Assembly (NCBI GenBank): GCA_022184915.1
Contig: JAGTJU010000003.1
Span: 434,001-498,000, forward strand
Length of the DNA stretch: 64,000 nt
Source of the DNA: Myxococcales bacterium
Lineage (GTDB): Bacteria > Myxococcota_A > Polyangia > Fen-1088
Direction of reading: 5' to 3'
Below the pieces are notes generated by a model. That model saw nothing but the letters and a program-made list of their open reading frames with translations, made no database searches and was not told where the DNA came from. The translations under genes and the position numbers were made by a program. Positions 47,261-56,132 of this stretch are shown piece after piece (within the stretch, counting starts at the first letter, position 1; each line of letters starts with the position of its first letter).

Positions 47261-49036
47261 TCAGTGCCACATCGCCTGGCGCAGATCCACCAGGCGCTCC
47301 TCGAGCGTCTTGAGCTGCGCCCCCGCCCGCGCGAGCCCCTCTTGTTCGGACACCGTGGTGCCGAGTTTTCGATCGCTTTGCGCCCGCTCGAGCACCTCGG
47401 CGATGCCCTGGGCCAGCGCGGCCCCTGCTTCTCCGATGAAGGCGTCGAGGCGGCCCGCAAAGTCGTCGACGATCTGCCGAAGCCGCGCGCCCACATCGTC
47501 GCCGAGGCTGGTCACCAACTCCGGTACGCGCCGAGCCGCCTCCGCAACCGCCGACCGCGCGGCGCGGGCGCGCGCCAAGGACGCCAGCGCCGGCGTCAGG
47601 AGGAACACCATACCGCCCGCCAGCACGTTCACAAAGAGCAGCGCGGTGGTGCCCAGCGCACCCAGGGCGAACACGCCGGCTTCGTAGGTGGGCGTGGGGC
47701 GCGACACCCTGAGGCTCTCCCGCGCTGCCCCCAGGGCCTCCCCGACGTCGGCGGCCACTTCGTCGAGCCGCTCGGTGGCCACCGAAACGGCAGCCTCTGC
47801 GATGCGCTCGAGCTCTTCGGCCACCAGCTTGCCTTCGGCTTCGATCCAGAGCCGAAAGGTCTGTTCGAGAAAGGGCCCCAGGAAGCGCTCGACATCGTGG
47901 GGCTCGGCGGCCGCAACCTCTCGAGGAAGCCGATTGACGAGCGCGTCCACCAGGGTGCGCCGATCGGCATCCACCCGCGCCTTCAGGGCGGCCGACTCCG
48001 CGGCAATGGTTTGGCTCGCCTCGGCGAGCACCTTGCGACCGTCTTCGAGCCGCCGACGGGCTTCGGCCACCTTGGCCTCGAGCTCGCTGTCGGAGAGCGA
48101 CAGGGACGCCTTGCGCATGGCCAGGCTCTGCCGCAGGAAACGGGCGAGCCGCTCCGCATCGTCGAGCGCGTGGTCCACCAGCACCCGCTGACGGTCATCG
48201 CCCAAGACCCGATCGATCGCGGCCTGCAGGCGGTCGAGTCCCGAGCCGTCCCGATCGCCGGCCAGCGCCCGCTTTGCCGAGACCTCGATGACGGGAGGAT
48301 CCGGCGCCACGGCGGCAAGCTCTTGGCGGGCGAACGACAGCACCTCGGCCCGCTCGGCGTCGTCGAGCAGATCGCACTTGGTGATGACGAAGATCAGGCG
48401 ATCACGGGCGGCCTTGAGGACCCTGTCCTGCAGAAACTTGCGTTCCGAAGCCGACAAAACCTGCGTGCCATCCAGCAGAAACACCACGGCGTCCGCGCGC
48501 GGCAGGTAGCCATAGGTCACATCGGCCCGCTGTTCGGACAGGTCGTTGACCCCCGGCGTGTCGACGATGGTGAGGTTGTTGGCCAAGACCGGCGCGTCGA
48601 GGCGAATCTCCACCCTGTCCACCCGCGAGGTGGGGGGGGGCTGCACGCGGCCCGTGAGGTAGGCGTCGAGGGCCCCGCGATCCAGCGGAATCCTCGTGCC
48701 GTCCTCGAACACGGCCGCCGCGCCGAAGGCTTCACCCCGGCGCAGCTCCGCGAGCGCAGCGGTGGTAGGGGTTGCCGCGGCGGGGAGGAGGCGCTCGCCG
48801 ATCAAGGCGTTGATGAGCGTGGACTTGCCGCGGTTGAACTCCCCGAGCACCACCAGCGAGAAGCGCTCTTCTTCGAGCTTGGGCACCCGCACCTCCCGCA
48901 CATCCCGCGCCGTGGTGGCGAGCCCCAGCTGCGCCGCCAGATCGCCAAGCGCGAGCAGACACTCACGGGCGGCGGCTTTGCGCGCCACGAAGTCGAAGGT
49001 GGTGCCGTTCGGGCCCACGGAGTCAGGATGGCTCAT
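47261..49036 (-). CDS. Dynamin-like GTPase
   Basis: 591 residues. GTPase domain: G1 GEFNRGKST near 65, G3 DTPGVND, G4 TKCDLL. The helical middle contains long coiled-coil stretches (ELEAKVAEARRRLEDGRKVL, AEGKLVAEELERIAEAAV). A hydrophobic hairpin at about 480-520 (VFALGALGTTALLFVNVLAGG, MVFLLTPALA) suits the membrane-inserting paddle of bacterial dynamin-like proteins. The ATG overlaps the stop of the M48-like gene by one base, which indicates coupled translation. The longer frame to 49075 is not used. Confidence 0.88.
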   Translation of the reverse strand: MSHPDSVGPNGTTFDFVARKAAARECLLALGDLAAQLGLATTARDVREVRVPKLEEERFSLVVLGEFNRGKSTLINALIGERLLPAAATPTTAALAELRRGEAFGAAAVFEDGTRIPLDRGALDAYLTGRVQPPPTSRVDRVEIRLDAPVLANNLTIVDTPGVNDLSEQRADVTYGYLPRADAVVFLLDGTQVLSASERKFLQDRVLKAARDRLIFVITKCDLLDDAERAEVLSFARQELAAVAPDPPVIEVSAKRALAGDRDGSGLDRLQAAIDRVLGDDRQRVLVDHALDDAERLARFLRQSLAMRKASLSLSDSELEAKVAEARRRLEDGRKVLAEASQTIAAESAALKARVDADRRTLVDALVNRLPREVAAAEPHDVERFLGPFLEQTFRLWIEAEGKLVAEELERIAEAAVSVATERLDEVAADVGEALGAARESLRVSRPTPTYEAGVFALGALGTTALLFVNVLAGGMVFLLTPALASLARARAARSAVAEAARRVPELVTSLGDDVGARLRQIVDDFAGRLDAFIGEAGAALAQGIAEVLERAQSDRKLGTTVSEQEGLARAGAQLKTLEERLVDLRQAMWH

Positions 49037-49965
49037 CAGGAGGCTCCCAGGAGGTCGGAGACGATGTCGTTGCACGCGGACAGGGTCAGGGTGGCCCCCG
49101 CCTCACCCTGGACCGCTTCGGGCGCCCCGCCGCCTCTGTAAAACGCGGTTTCCATGAACAAGGACATGGCCTTCACGCGCCGGCGCCATAGCGTCCAGGC
49201 CACAGCGTCGAGCCCTGCCGCGGGGTGGGGCTGCAAGGAATCTACGTGCGCCAGGGCGTCCTCGGCGCGAATGTCAGACAGCAGGCGCCGCCCCCCTCCC
49301 AGGCGCTTGGCGAGCGCGCTGGCGGTGGCGTTGAGGTTGCGCGTCACCAGCAAGGCGGCACGGTCCGCGGTGACGTCCGCCCCCTGAGCCCACGCGCCCA
49401 GCACCACCGCCGCTGACTTTCCCACCCAGCGCAAAGCCGCCGGGGCGCTGGTGTCGAGCACCCAGAGCGTCGTCAACAAGGGGGTATGCTGGTTGTGGAT
49501 GCGCCCGAGCGCGCTCGCCACGGTGGCTGACAGCTCGGAGGCAGATAGGTGGTCGACGAAGGCGGCGGGCAGCACGACCATGGCTTCCTCCGCTGTACCG
49601 AACACACAGGCCTCACGAATGCCGACCGTGGGCGAAATGAACACGCGGGGCGGATCGAGCCCCAGGGTGCGGGCCGCCGCAGCCACCTGTCGGCCCACCT
49701 CGGCGAAGCGGCCGCTGGCCACCTCGACGGCGCCCTCGAGCAGATGCGCGCGCCCCGTTTTCTGAAACTCGGCGAGCCCCATCTCGAGCGCCAGCACGAC
49801 AGGCCGCACCCGCCCGAGGCGGTTGCGCGTCCGCAACTCCGGTCCGTAGGCGTAGGCCGCCCCCTCTCGGACCCTCGCCTCCGCCGCTCGTTTTTCCGCC
49901 TGAACGTAACGCGAGAAGGAAAGCTGCGATTCGCTGAGCTCGGCCACCCGCAAAAGTGTACACAA
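49036..49965 (-). CDS. M48 peptidase-like protein lacking the metal-binding HExxH
   Basis: 309 residues. The layout follows M48 metallopeptidases: SPTVGIREACVFGTAEEAMVVLP, then the place of the zinc helix at 147-160, which reads SATVASALGRIHNQH. Both His and Glu of HELGHI are absent, and the third ligand region (ADVTADRAALLV) also lacks the usual Glu. It therefore looks like a catalytically dead relative. It is translationally coupled to the dynamin-like GTPase by a one-base overlap, suggesting they form a functional pair. Confidence 0.75.
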   Translation of the reverse strand: MCTLLRVAELSESQLSFSRYVQAEKRAAEARVREGAAYAYGPELRTRNRLGRVRPVVLALEMGLAEFQKTGRAHLLEGAVEVASGRFAEVGRQVAAAARTLGLDPPRVFISPTVGIREACVFGTAEEAMVVLPAAFVDHLSASELSATVASALGRIHNQHTPLLTTLWVLDTSAPAALRWVGKSAAVVLGAWAQGADVTADRAALLVTRNLNATASALAKRLGGGRRLLSDIRAEDALAHVDSLQPHPAAGLDAVAWTLWRRRVKAMSLFMETAFYRGGGAPEAVQGEAGATLTLSACNDIVSDLLGAS

Positions 49966-50029
49966 CGGCGCCGCGTGGCGCTCGGACGGGGCCTGCCGAG
50001 GCCGCCGCCCCCGCTATAGTCTTCCGCCC

Positions 50030-50605
50030 ATGACCGCCCCGTTGCCTCCCGAATCCCCCGCCTTCGACGAGGCGCTGCTGCGGTCGGAGCGGGAGGGTTA
50101 CATGCGTCTGGCGCTGGAAGCCGCCGCGGCCGCCGCGGTCAAGGGCGAGGTGCCCGTGGGCGCCGTGGTCGTCCTGGAAGGCCGCGTGGTGGCGGTGGCG
50201 GCGAACGCCCGCGAGATCGACCATGATCCCACGGCGCATGCCGAGATCCTCGCGCTGCGGGCCGCCGCGCAGTCACTGGGCCACTGGCGGCTGTGCCACG
50301 CCGACGTGTACGTCACGCTCGAACCCTGCCCCATGTGCGCGGGGGCCATGGTCAACGCGCGGATCGCGCGGGTGGTCTACGGATGCGATGACCCCAAGGC
50401 GGGCGCCGCGCGCACCTTGTTCAACCTGCTCGACGATCCCCGCCTCAACCATCGCGTGGATGTGGTGCCCGGTGTGCTTTCGGACGAGTGCGCTCAGGTT
50501 CTGAAGGCCTTCTTCGTCGACCTCCGGCAGCGCCGCAGCGCCCGCAGCGGCGTCGCTCCGGCCGACGGTGAGCCGGCCCTCAGCGCCGGCGTGGGTGACC
50601 CGTGA
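50030..50605 (+). CDS. tadA: tRNA-specific adenosine deaminase
   Basis: Converts A34 of tRNA-Arg(ACG) to inosine. The zinc-site motifs are HAEILAL and PCPMCAGAM. The 191 residues include about 20 more than usual at each end: MTAPLPPESPAFDEALLRSE before the fold, and a disordered tail that overlaps the amidase gene on the other strand. It is divergent from the M48-like gene. Confidence 0.96.
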   Translation: MTAPLPPESPAFDEALLRSEREGYMRLALEAAAAAAVKGEVPVGAVVVLEGRVVAVAANAREIDHDPTAHAEILALRAAAQSLGHWRLCHADVYVTLEPCPMCAGAMVNARIARVVYGCDDPKAGAARTLFNLLDDPRLNHRVDVVPGVLSDECAQVLKAFFVDLRQRRSARSGVAPADGEPALSAGVGDP

Positions 50606-51338
50606 TGCCGGGGTCTGCGTGCGCCCGACGCGCCCGCGCCGCCAGATCGGAGATGCCTTTGGCCAAGGCGGCCGCGATGCGCTCCTGGGTGGCCTCGTCC
50701 GTAATGGCCTTCCCTTCCTCGGGGTGGTCGATGAAGGCCACCTCCACGAGCACGCCGGGCATGTGCAGGCCTTGGAGGACGTCGAGCGCGGCGCCCTGTT
50801 GTTTGACCCCCCGGTCGGCCTCGGCCCCGAGCGCGTCGGCCAGCTCGAGCTGCAGGCGCTTGGCGGCCTCCAAACTCGTTTCCACCAAGAGGTGAACCCG
50901 CTGCGCCTGCCACACCCCCTCGCTGACGTCGCCCGCCCGCGCCAGGGCCAAGGCGGCCTCCCGATCGGCTTGGTCGACGGGAAGCACGTAAAGCTCGAAG
51001 CCCTTCTGGGTGCCCCGGCTCGGCCCCTCGGGTGAAGCGTTCGCGTGCAGGCTCAAAAAAAGGTCGGCACCCGCTTCGTTTGCACACCGCACCCGCGCGC
51101 GGATGGGCACGAGCACGTCGCGGTCCCGGCACAGCACCAGCCGCACCTGCCGGTGTCGCTCTAGCCGCCGCTTCACCCGCTGTGCGATCTGCAGGGTCAA
51201 ACGCTTTTCGTAGACGCCCTCGCCCAAGCCCATAGCGCCCAGGTTGGTGCCCCCGTGACCCGGATCCAGCGCCACGGTGAAGGGACGCTGTGCCTCGGGC
51301 GCTGCCACCAAAGCGGAGAGCAGGAGCGCGGTCCACAC
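50580..51338 (-). CDS. N-acetylmuramoyl-L-alanine amidase (Amidase_3)
   Basis: Cuts the amide bond between muramic acid and the peptide of peptidoglycan. Zinc ligands: His in LDPGHGGTN, Glu in the early VYEKRLTLQ region, and His in FLSLHANASP. The catalytic Glu is in VLVEVAFIDHPEE. A short signal peptide (MWTALLLSALVAAPEA) directs export. 252 residues with no AMIN or SH3 targeting domain. The 3' end overlaps tadA by 26 bases. GTG start. Confidence 0.92.
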   Translation of the reverse strand: MWTALLLSALVAAPEAQRPFTVALDPGHGGTNLGAMGLGEGVYEKRLTLQIAQRVKRRLERHRQVRLVLCRDRDVLVPIRARVRCANEAGADLFLSLHANASPEGPSRGTQKGFELYVLPVDQADREAALALARAGDVSEGVWQAQRVHLLVETSLEAAKRLQLELADALGAEADRGVKQQGAALDVLQGLHMPGVLVEVAFIDHPEEGKAITDEATQERIAAALAKGISDLAARARRAHADPGITGHPRRR

Positions 51339-51453
51339 GGGACGAGGATAACGTGGGCGGCGCCAAACCCCAAACCCCCGGGGGACGTGTCCAAGGCCCC
51401 CCTGCGGTCATCCCGCGCCCGGCAGGCGTCTTGCGGGGTATGCTCCCGGCAAC

Positions 51454-52536
51454 GTGCCAGATTCTTCGAGTCCCTTCACCCGCGCTGACCGGTCGCCCCG
51501 CCTTGCCACCCTGAATTTGACCGCGCTCACCGCGGTGGTGGTGGTGCTGGATCTGGTGTGGACCCGGACCACGGCGCGCCTGCTCCTGCCGCGCGACGGG
51601 TTGTCTGCGGGGGTGAACGAGGGCCTCATCGCGCTCGGCGGGTTCCTGTCCCACCTGTCGGGCCTGCTCTCGCTCGCGCTGCTGCTGATGGCACTCGCGG
51701 TGGGCGCCAACCGCGAGCGGGTGTTCCCCCGGGCCCTGCAGGTGAGCGTCGTGTTCGTGGCCGCCCTGTTCGTGCTGCTCGCCGGAAGGGCGTTGTGGGG
51801 GCCCCTCGGCAGTCGATCCGCGCTTTACGTCAAGATTGCCTATGCCTTCATGACGCTGTTCCTCCTGCTAGGGCTCTTGCGCCATCGCCGGTGGCGCCGC
51901 ACCGCCGGCTTTGCCCTCATCGCGCTGGCGGGCGTCGCAGGCGCTGCCGCGAGCTTTCTGGACGCTCTGCGCGGCGCCGAGGCGGGGGCTACGCTGGTGG
52001 GCCGTCTTGGGCAAGCGCTCGCGCTCACCGCCGCGTTGGCCAGCGCCCCCCTCCTCGCGCCCCGCAGAGACGAGTTGGTGAACCGCCGGGCCGGGCCGCT
52101 GGCTGCCGCTGCCGGCGTGCTCACGGCCGCCATCACCTTCACGCTGGTGCAGACCCGCTTCGACCTCATGGAGGCGCTGGGCGCCCACGGCCTCAACCTC
52201 GCCCTGGTCCCACCCGGAACGCCGGGCAGTTGGCTGTTTCAGGTGACGTTCGCCCTGGCAGCCGCCTCCGTGGTGCACACGCTGGTTGCGTGCGCCGGAG
52301 GTTCCCCGCCCCTGCGCCTCGTCGGGTACGGCCTGCTCTTGACCGCGGCCGCAGGCTACGCGCCCGGCAGCCCCTCACTGCTGGCCGCGTCCCTACTTGG
52401 CGCGGTCGCCATCGTGGTCGGGGTGACGCGGATGCCGGGACCTGTGAACCTGCCGAACGAAAAGGGCCGCCAGCGCGCCGAGCGGGCCCACCAGGACGTG
52501 CAGCCACGCAAAGACGGGGCCTCGTCGGCTCCTTGA
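51454..52536 (+). CDS. Polytopic membrane protein of unknown function
   Basis: 360 residues with about nine to ten hydrophobic segments, for example LTALTAVVVVLDLVW, GLLSLALLLMALAVG, FMTLFLLLGLL and LGAVAIVVGVTRM. No transporter signature recognised. The last 30 residues (NLPNEKGRQRAERAHQDVQP) are hydrophilic and lie over the 3' end of the opposite gene, with a 144-base tail-to-tail overlap, so the true C-terminus may be shorter or frameshifted. GTG start. Confidence 0.65.
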   Translation: MPDSSSPFTRADRSPRLATLNLTALTAVVVVLDLVWTRTTARLLLPRDGLSAGVNEGLIALGGFLSHLSGLLSLALLLMALAVGANRERVFPRALQVSVVFVAALFVLLAGRALWGPLGSRSALYVKIAYAFMTLFLLLGLLRHRRWRRTAGFALIALAGVAGAAASFLDALRGAEAGATLVGRLGQALALTAALASAPLLAPRRDELVNRRAGPLAAAAGVLTAAITFTLVQTRFDLMEALGAHGLNLALVPPGTPGSWLFQVTFALAAASVVHTLVACAGGSPPLRLVGYGLLLTAAAGYAPGSPSLLAASLLGAVAIVVGVTRMPGPVNLPNEKGRQRAERAHQDVQPRKDGASSAP

Positions 52537-53046
52537 TTCCACCGGCCACGCCGGGTCGTTCGCCTCGAGGGGGTAGCGTCCGCGAACCCCGACCAACTCC
52601 GGGAAAGGGCCTTCGCTTTCGCTGAGACGCGTGGGTGCCAGGTCGTTGACCGTGACGGCGTCCGACCAGGGCAAGTAGCGTTCCCAAGGGGCCAGGAACC
52701 CGCTCACGAGCACCGCCCCCAGGAGCGCCACCCACCCGAGGGTGGCGGCCCCATTCCCTGCCTTTCGGCGCCAGGCCACGAACGCCCAGCGCAAGATCAC
52801 CGCCGCCATCGCCAGGCCCGCAGCCCGGTGCCCCCAGGCCAAGGCGTGCTCGGCGGCCACGTGGAGGCCGAGGCGCCCCGGGTGGGTCCCTGCCCAAAAA
52901 CCACGCCCCCCCGGGCGGTGGTACACAGCGAGAGCGCCGCCCGTGAGGATGAGCAAGGCCGCCAACGAGGGCAGCCAGCGTCCGCCGGGCAAGGCCCCGA
53001 GGCCCGCACGCGATTCCCGGGCCTCGTGTCCCGTTCCAGGCACCAT
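52393..53046 (-). CDS. Membrane protein with cytochrome b-like features
   Basis: 217 residues. Four or more hydrophobic segments include LPSLAALLILTGGALAVYH, AAGLAMAAVILRWAFVAW and ATLGWVALLGAVLVSGFLAPW. The sequence SGFLAPWERYLPWSDAVTVN recalls the PW motif of cytochrome b proteins, and His residues in AEHALAWGHRAAG could bind haem. Assignment is weak; it could be an unrelated membrane protein. The frame is open upstream to 53295, but the ATG at 53046 follows the zinc-ribbon gene stop by 4 bases. Last gene of that run. Confidence 0.6.
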   Translation of the reverse strand: MVPGTGHEARESRAGLGALPGGRWLPSLAALLILTGGALAVYHRPGGRGFWAGTHPGRLGLHVAAEHALAWGHRAAGLAMAAVILRWAFVAWRRKAGNGAATLGWVALLGAVLVSGFLAPWERYLPWSDAVTVNDLAPTRLSESEGPFPELVGVRGRYPLEANDPAWPVESRSRRGPVFAWLHVLVGPLGALAALFVRQVHRSRHPRHPDHDGDRAK

Positions 53047-53050
53047 GGGC

Positions 53051-54472
53051 TCAGGGGTCGCGGGGCTCGCTGAGCACCGACGCTGGTGAAGGCGGGGGGG
53101 TAGACGGCGGGGCGTAGGCGGCCGGCGCGGGGGCAGAGGGAAGGCCGCTCGGGCTCGCCGCTTCGGCTCGGTCCTCCAGGACCTGGAGCTGCCGGCGTGC
53201 TGCCGGGGCGTCTTCACCCGCCGCGTTGACCTGCAGATAGCGCCGGTACATCTCGATGGCCTGGTCGACGCGTCCTTCGGCTCGCAGGGCCTCACCCATA
53301 CCGAAAAGCGCGGGCCCGTATGAGGGCGCCTCGGCCAGGGCCCGCTCGAAGAAGCCCAAGGCAGGTTTGGGGCGGGACTTGTCGAGCATCACATACCCAA
53401 GGCCTGCCAAAGCCTCGGCGCCCTGAGGTTTTTGCTTCAGCGCCTTGTCGTAGAGCCGAAACGCCCTGTCCGGCGCACCATTTTCGAGCAAGCGATCGGC
53501 AGCAGCGACGAGGGGCTCGTAGTGCGTAGGCTCGGCGATCGCACCCGCGCCCTCGTCGGCCCGCGGCGCCGGCGGGGGCACCACCGCCACGGGCGGGGCA
53601 GACGGCGGGGCGGCCACCGCGGGGGGTGGCGCCGGCCGCGGGGGCGCCGGCCGCGCGGCCTCGGGCGGGCGGTCCAGAGTCTGCGGGAGGGCGAGGGTCG
53701 AGGCAGTCGTTCCCGCCGGGGGCGGCGCAGGGCTCTTCGGGGCGAGAACGCCAGGCCCTTTGAGCCACACCACAGCCCCGATCCCCGCGGCGACGACGAG
53801 GGACGCAAACACGAGGATCCCCGTCCTGCGCACCGGCACCACCGCCGTCGACGGCTCTTCCTCGGCCGTCATCGTGGGTGTGTCTCCCCCGGCAGACCAC
53901 CGATCGAGGGCTTCGAGTTCCGGCGCTGGCGGGGGTTTGCGCGGGGCCGGCGGGGCTTTGTGCGGCGCCGGGGCGGCGGTCGCCCCTCGGTCCGGCAGCT
54001 CCGCCGAAAGGCTCGCCACCGCAGCGGGGCTCGGTCGAGGGGAGCCGATGCGCCGCGCGCGTTCGGCTTCGCTCTTGAGGCTCTGCGCGTCCACCGTGGC
54101 ACGGGCCGCGCGCGCGCGGTCGGCTTCGTCGACCACGTCGAAAAAGGGCGCCAGCTCCACGATCTCTCCCAGACGCCGCCAGGCCTGACCCGTGCGCGAA
54201 ATCTTGTCTTCCCGGGTCACCTTGCGTTCGATGATCCATTTCTGGAGCGAAGTGAGGTTTCGGAAACGGTGAAGGCGGCCGTCGGAGGTCTCGAGTAGCC
54301 ACTCGGCAGCAGGGGGCGAGGGCAGCGCAGCCTCCGCCATCGCAGCCGCCGGCACACGGGACACGGTGAAGGTATGCCCACAGGTCGCGCACTGGACGGG
54401 ACAGCCTCCTGCAGGCACGGCATCGTCATCGAGCTCGTACTCGGTGGCGCAACGCTCGCAGCGAACATCCAT
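53051..54472 (-). CDS. Zinc-ribbon, GYF-like, TPR membrane protein
   Basis: 473 residues. Order: MJ0042-type zinc ribbon (residues 1-35, MDVRCERCATEYELDDD then VQCATCGHTF), a GYF_2-like domain (58-105, WLLETSDGRLHRFRNLTSL), an Ala/Pro linker, one membrane helix (about 220-240, GILVFASLVVAAGIGAVVW), a Pro-rich spacer and C-terminal TPRs (RAFRLYDKALKQKPQGAEALAGLGY). This domain set is shared by myxobacterial gliding and pilus adaptor proteins such as GltJ, with which it may be related. The cytochrome-b-like gene follows by 4 bases. The ATG at 54472 is used. Confidence 0.82.
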   Translation of the reverse strand: MDVRCERCATEYELDDDAVPAGGCPVQCATCGHTFTVSRVPAAAMAEAALPSPPAAEWLLETSDGRLHRFRNLTSLQKWIIERKVTREDKISRTGQAWRRLGEIVELAPFFDVVDEADRARAARATVDAQSLKSEAERARRIGSPRPSPAAVASLSAELPDRGATAAPAPHKAPPAPRKPPPAPELEALDRWSAGGDTPTMTAEEEPSTAVVPVRRTGILVFASLVVAAGIGAVVWLKGPGVLAPKSPAPPPAGTTASTLALPQTLDRPPEAARPAPPRPAPPPAVAAPPSAPPVAVVPPPAPRADEGAGAIAEPTHYEPLVAAADRLLENGAPDRAFRLYDKALKQKPQGAEALAGLGYVMLDKSRPKPALGFFERALAEAPSYGPALFGMGEALRAEGRVDQAIEMYRRYLQVNAAGEDAPAARRQLQVLEDRAEAASPSGLPSAPAPAAYAPPSTPPPSPASVLSEPRDP

Positions 54473-54649
54473 GAAAAGGCGAAGCCTCAGGGTGCAGTGA
54501 TGGGAATCCGCCGCGCGCGGGCCCCTCGACGAAGGTAACGGGGAAGGGACACGAGCCCAGCGAAGCGCGCCTCGCATCCCTTGGCGTGTGGCTGTTTTAT
54601 CACAGGGACGCCGCCCGCAGAAAACCCTGAGCGCCCCGGTACCCGCTCG

Positions 54650-55315
54650 TCACCACGCCAGCCCCAGCAAGAACAGCGCGAGCCCCATGACGAAGGCCAA
54701 AACCGCGCCAAGCGCGGGCCCACGGTTGAGCTTCAACGCCGGCGTCAACCCCCGTGTCATGAAGGCCCACGCGCCTCCCACCCACAGGAACAGGCCGGCC
54801 AAGGCCACCAGCGCCGGAAGGGGCCTCGGCCCGGGCAAGGCGTTCAGTTTGTCGCGGTGAAAGCTCTCTCGTCGTGCGAGGCTTTCAGGGGTGTCCGCCT
54901 GTCCGACGCTCTCCCACCGCGCGTACAGCGTGGCAAGCCGCTCGTTGGCTTTCCGGAACGCCGCCGCGTGAGGCAGATAGATCGACCGGGTGGCCAGCAC
55001 GGCGGTTCGCAGAGCTTCGAGCGCACGCCGCTCGACGTCCGCATTGGGAGGGGCATCCGGCGAGGGAAACGCGAGTGTCTCCAGCCGATTGAAGGCCAGG
55101 GCCGCATAGGGATTCCCTGGATAGAAGGCGCGCGCGGCGTCCAGATGGTGCGCGATCGCCTCGAGCGTGGCGCCCTCCGTCTCGAGGGCGCGCCCCCGCG
55201 CGAGTCCTGTCCGTGCCTCCCAGGTGAGCCTCCCGAGGACGACGAGCAACGCGAGCAGCAAGGCCGTTCCGAGCAGGGACCAGGTCTTTCGTGGCCGGAG
55301 GGACACCGTCTGCAC
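54650..55315 (-). CDS. Membrane protein in the ABC exporter run
   Basis: 221 residues. One N-terminal segment (LLGTALLLALLVVLGRLTW) and a C-terminal pair (ALVALAGLFLWVGGAWAF, GAVLAFVMGLALFLLGLAW) flank a helical, Arg-rich middle (EAIAHHLDAARAFYPGNPYAALAF). No family recognised. It begins 31 bases after the ABC permease stop and probably belongs to the same transcript. GTG start. Confidence 0.65.
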   Translation of the reverse strand: MQTVSLRPRKTWSLLGTALLLALLVVLGRLTWEARTGLARGRALETEGATLEAIAHHLDAARAFYPGNPYAALAFNRLETLAFPSPDAPPNADVERRALEALRTAVLATRSIYLPHAAAFRKANERLATLYARWESVGQADTPESLARRESFHRDKLNALPGPRPLPALVALAGLFLWVGGAWAFMTRGLTPALKLNRGPALGAVLAFVMGLALFLLGLAW

Positions 55316-55346
55316 CTTGGCACAAATCGGGCGCGAATGAGCGGGC

Positions 55347-56132
55347 TCAAACGAAGTCGCGGCGTCTGAAAATGAGGATCGCCGCCCCGAGCGCCAACGC
55401 CGAGTACCCGAACCCGTAGAGCGTCGTCCACACGAGGTACGAAGCGTCCACGAACGCTTGATGCACGGTCACGCGCTCCACTCCCACGATCGTGCCTGAA
55501 GGAAAGAACAAATGAAGGTTCGGGATGAGCTTCGTGAGCGCCGCCACGACGAGCCCAGCCCCCCCTCCCATACGCCGGCCCATTTCGAGGAGGTCGGGCG
55601 TCGACCGCCCCACGATGAACAGCCCGAGCGCAAAGAGCCCTGACAGAAACGGGGTCGAGAACGCCGAGAACACGAGCGCTATCGACGTGACTACCACCAC
55701 ATTGACGAAGAGCAACCACAGGGCCTTCAACATGGCGGGCTCCACGTCGGCCCCCTGCAGCAGCAACATTCCCTGCGCCACCATACCCATGACGGTGACC
55801 TGCACGGCGAGGGTCATCACCATGCCCATCCATTTACCCAGCACGAATTGATGCCGGTCGATGGGTTTGGGAAGCAAGGTGTAGATCGTTTTGAGCTGGA
55901 GTTCCTTGTAAAGGAGGTTCACCCCCAAAAAGATGGCGATGAGCACCCCAAACACGTCGACACCAAAGAGGCCAAGGTCGCGGGTCAGGCGGAGGCCTTC
56001 TCCGAGGGTGAACTCACCCAAAAAGAAGGAAGCCAAGATCAACGCAAGGGCAAAGAGCAACAGGCTGTAGAGGACCTTGTTGCGGACCGCTTCGCGAAAC
56101 GTGTTGAGCGCGATCGCCAAAATCTGTGTCAC
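55347..56132 (-). CDS. ABC-2-type transporter permease
   Basis: 261 residues with about six membrane segments. The N-terminus [25 protein letters not shown] is typical of NosY-like ABC-2 permeases. It overlaps the ATPase gene by 4 bases. Substrate unknown; the pair most probably exports a lipid, peptide or drug. Confidence 0.9.
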   Translation of the reverse strand: MTQILAIALNTFREAVRNKVLYSLLLFALALILASFFLGEFTLGEGLRLTRDLGLFGVDVFGVLIAIFLGVNLLYKELQLKTIYTLLPKPIDRHQFVLGKWMGMVMTLAVQVTVMGMVAQGMLLLQGADVEPAMLKALWLLFVNVVVVTSIALVFSAFSTPFLSGLFALGLFIVGRSTPDLLEMGRRMGGGAGLVVAALTKLIPNLHLFFPSGTIVGVERVTVHQAFVDASYLVWTTLYGFGYSALALGAAILIFRRRDFV

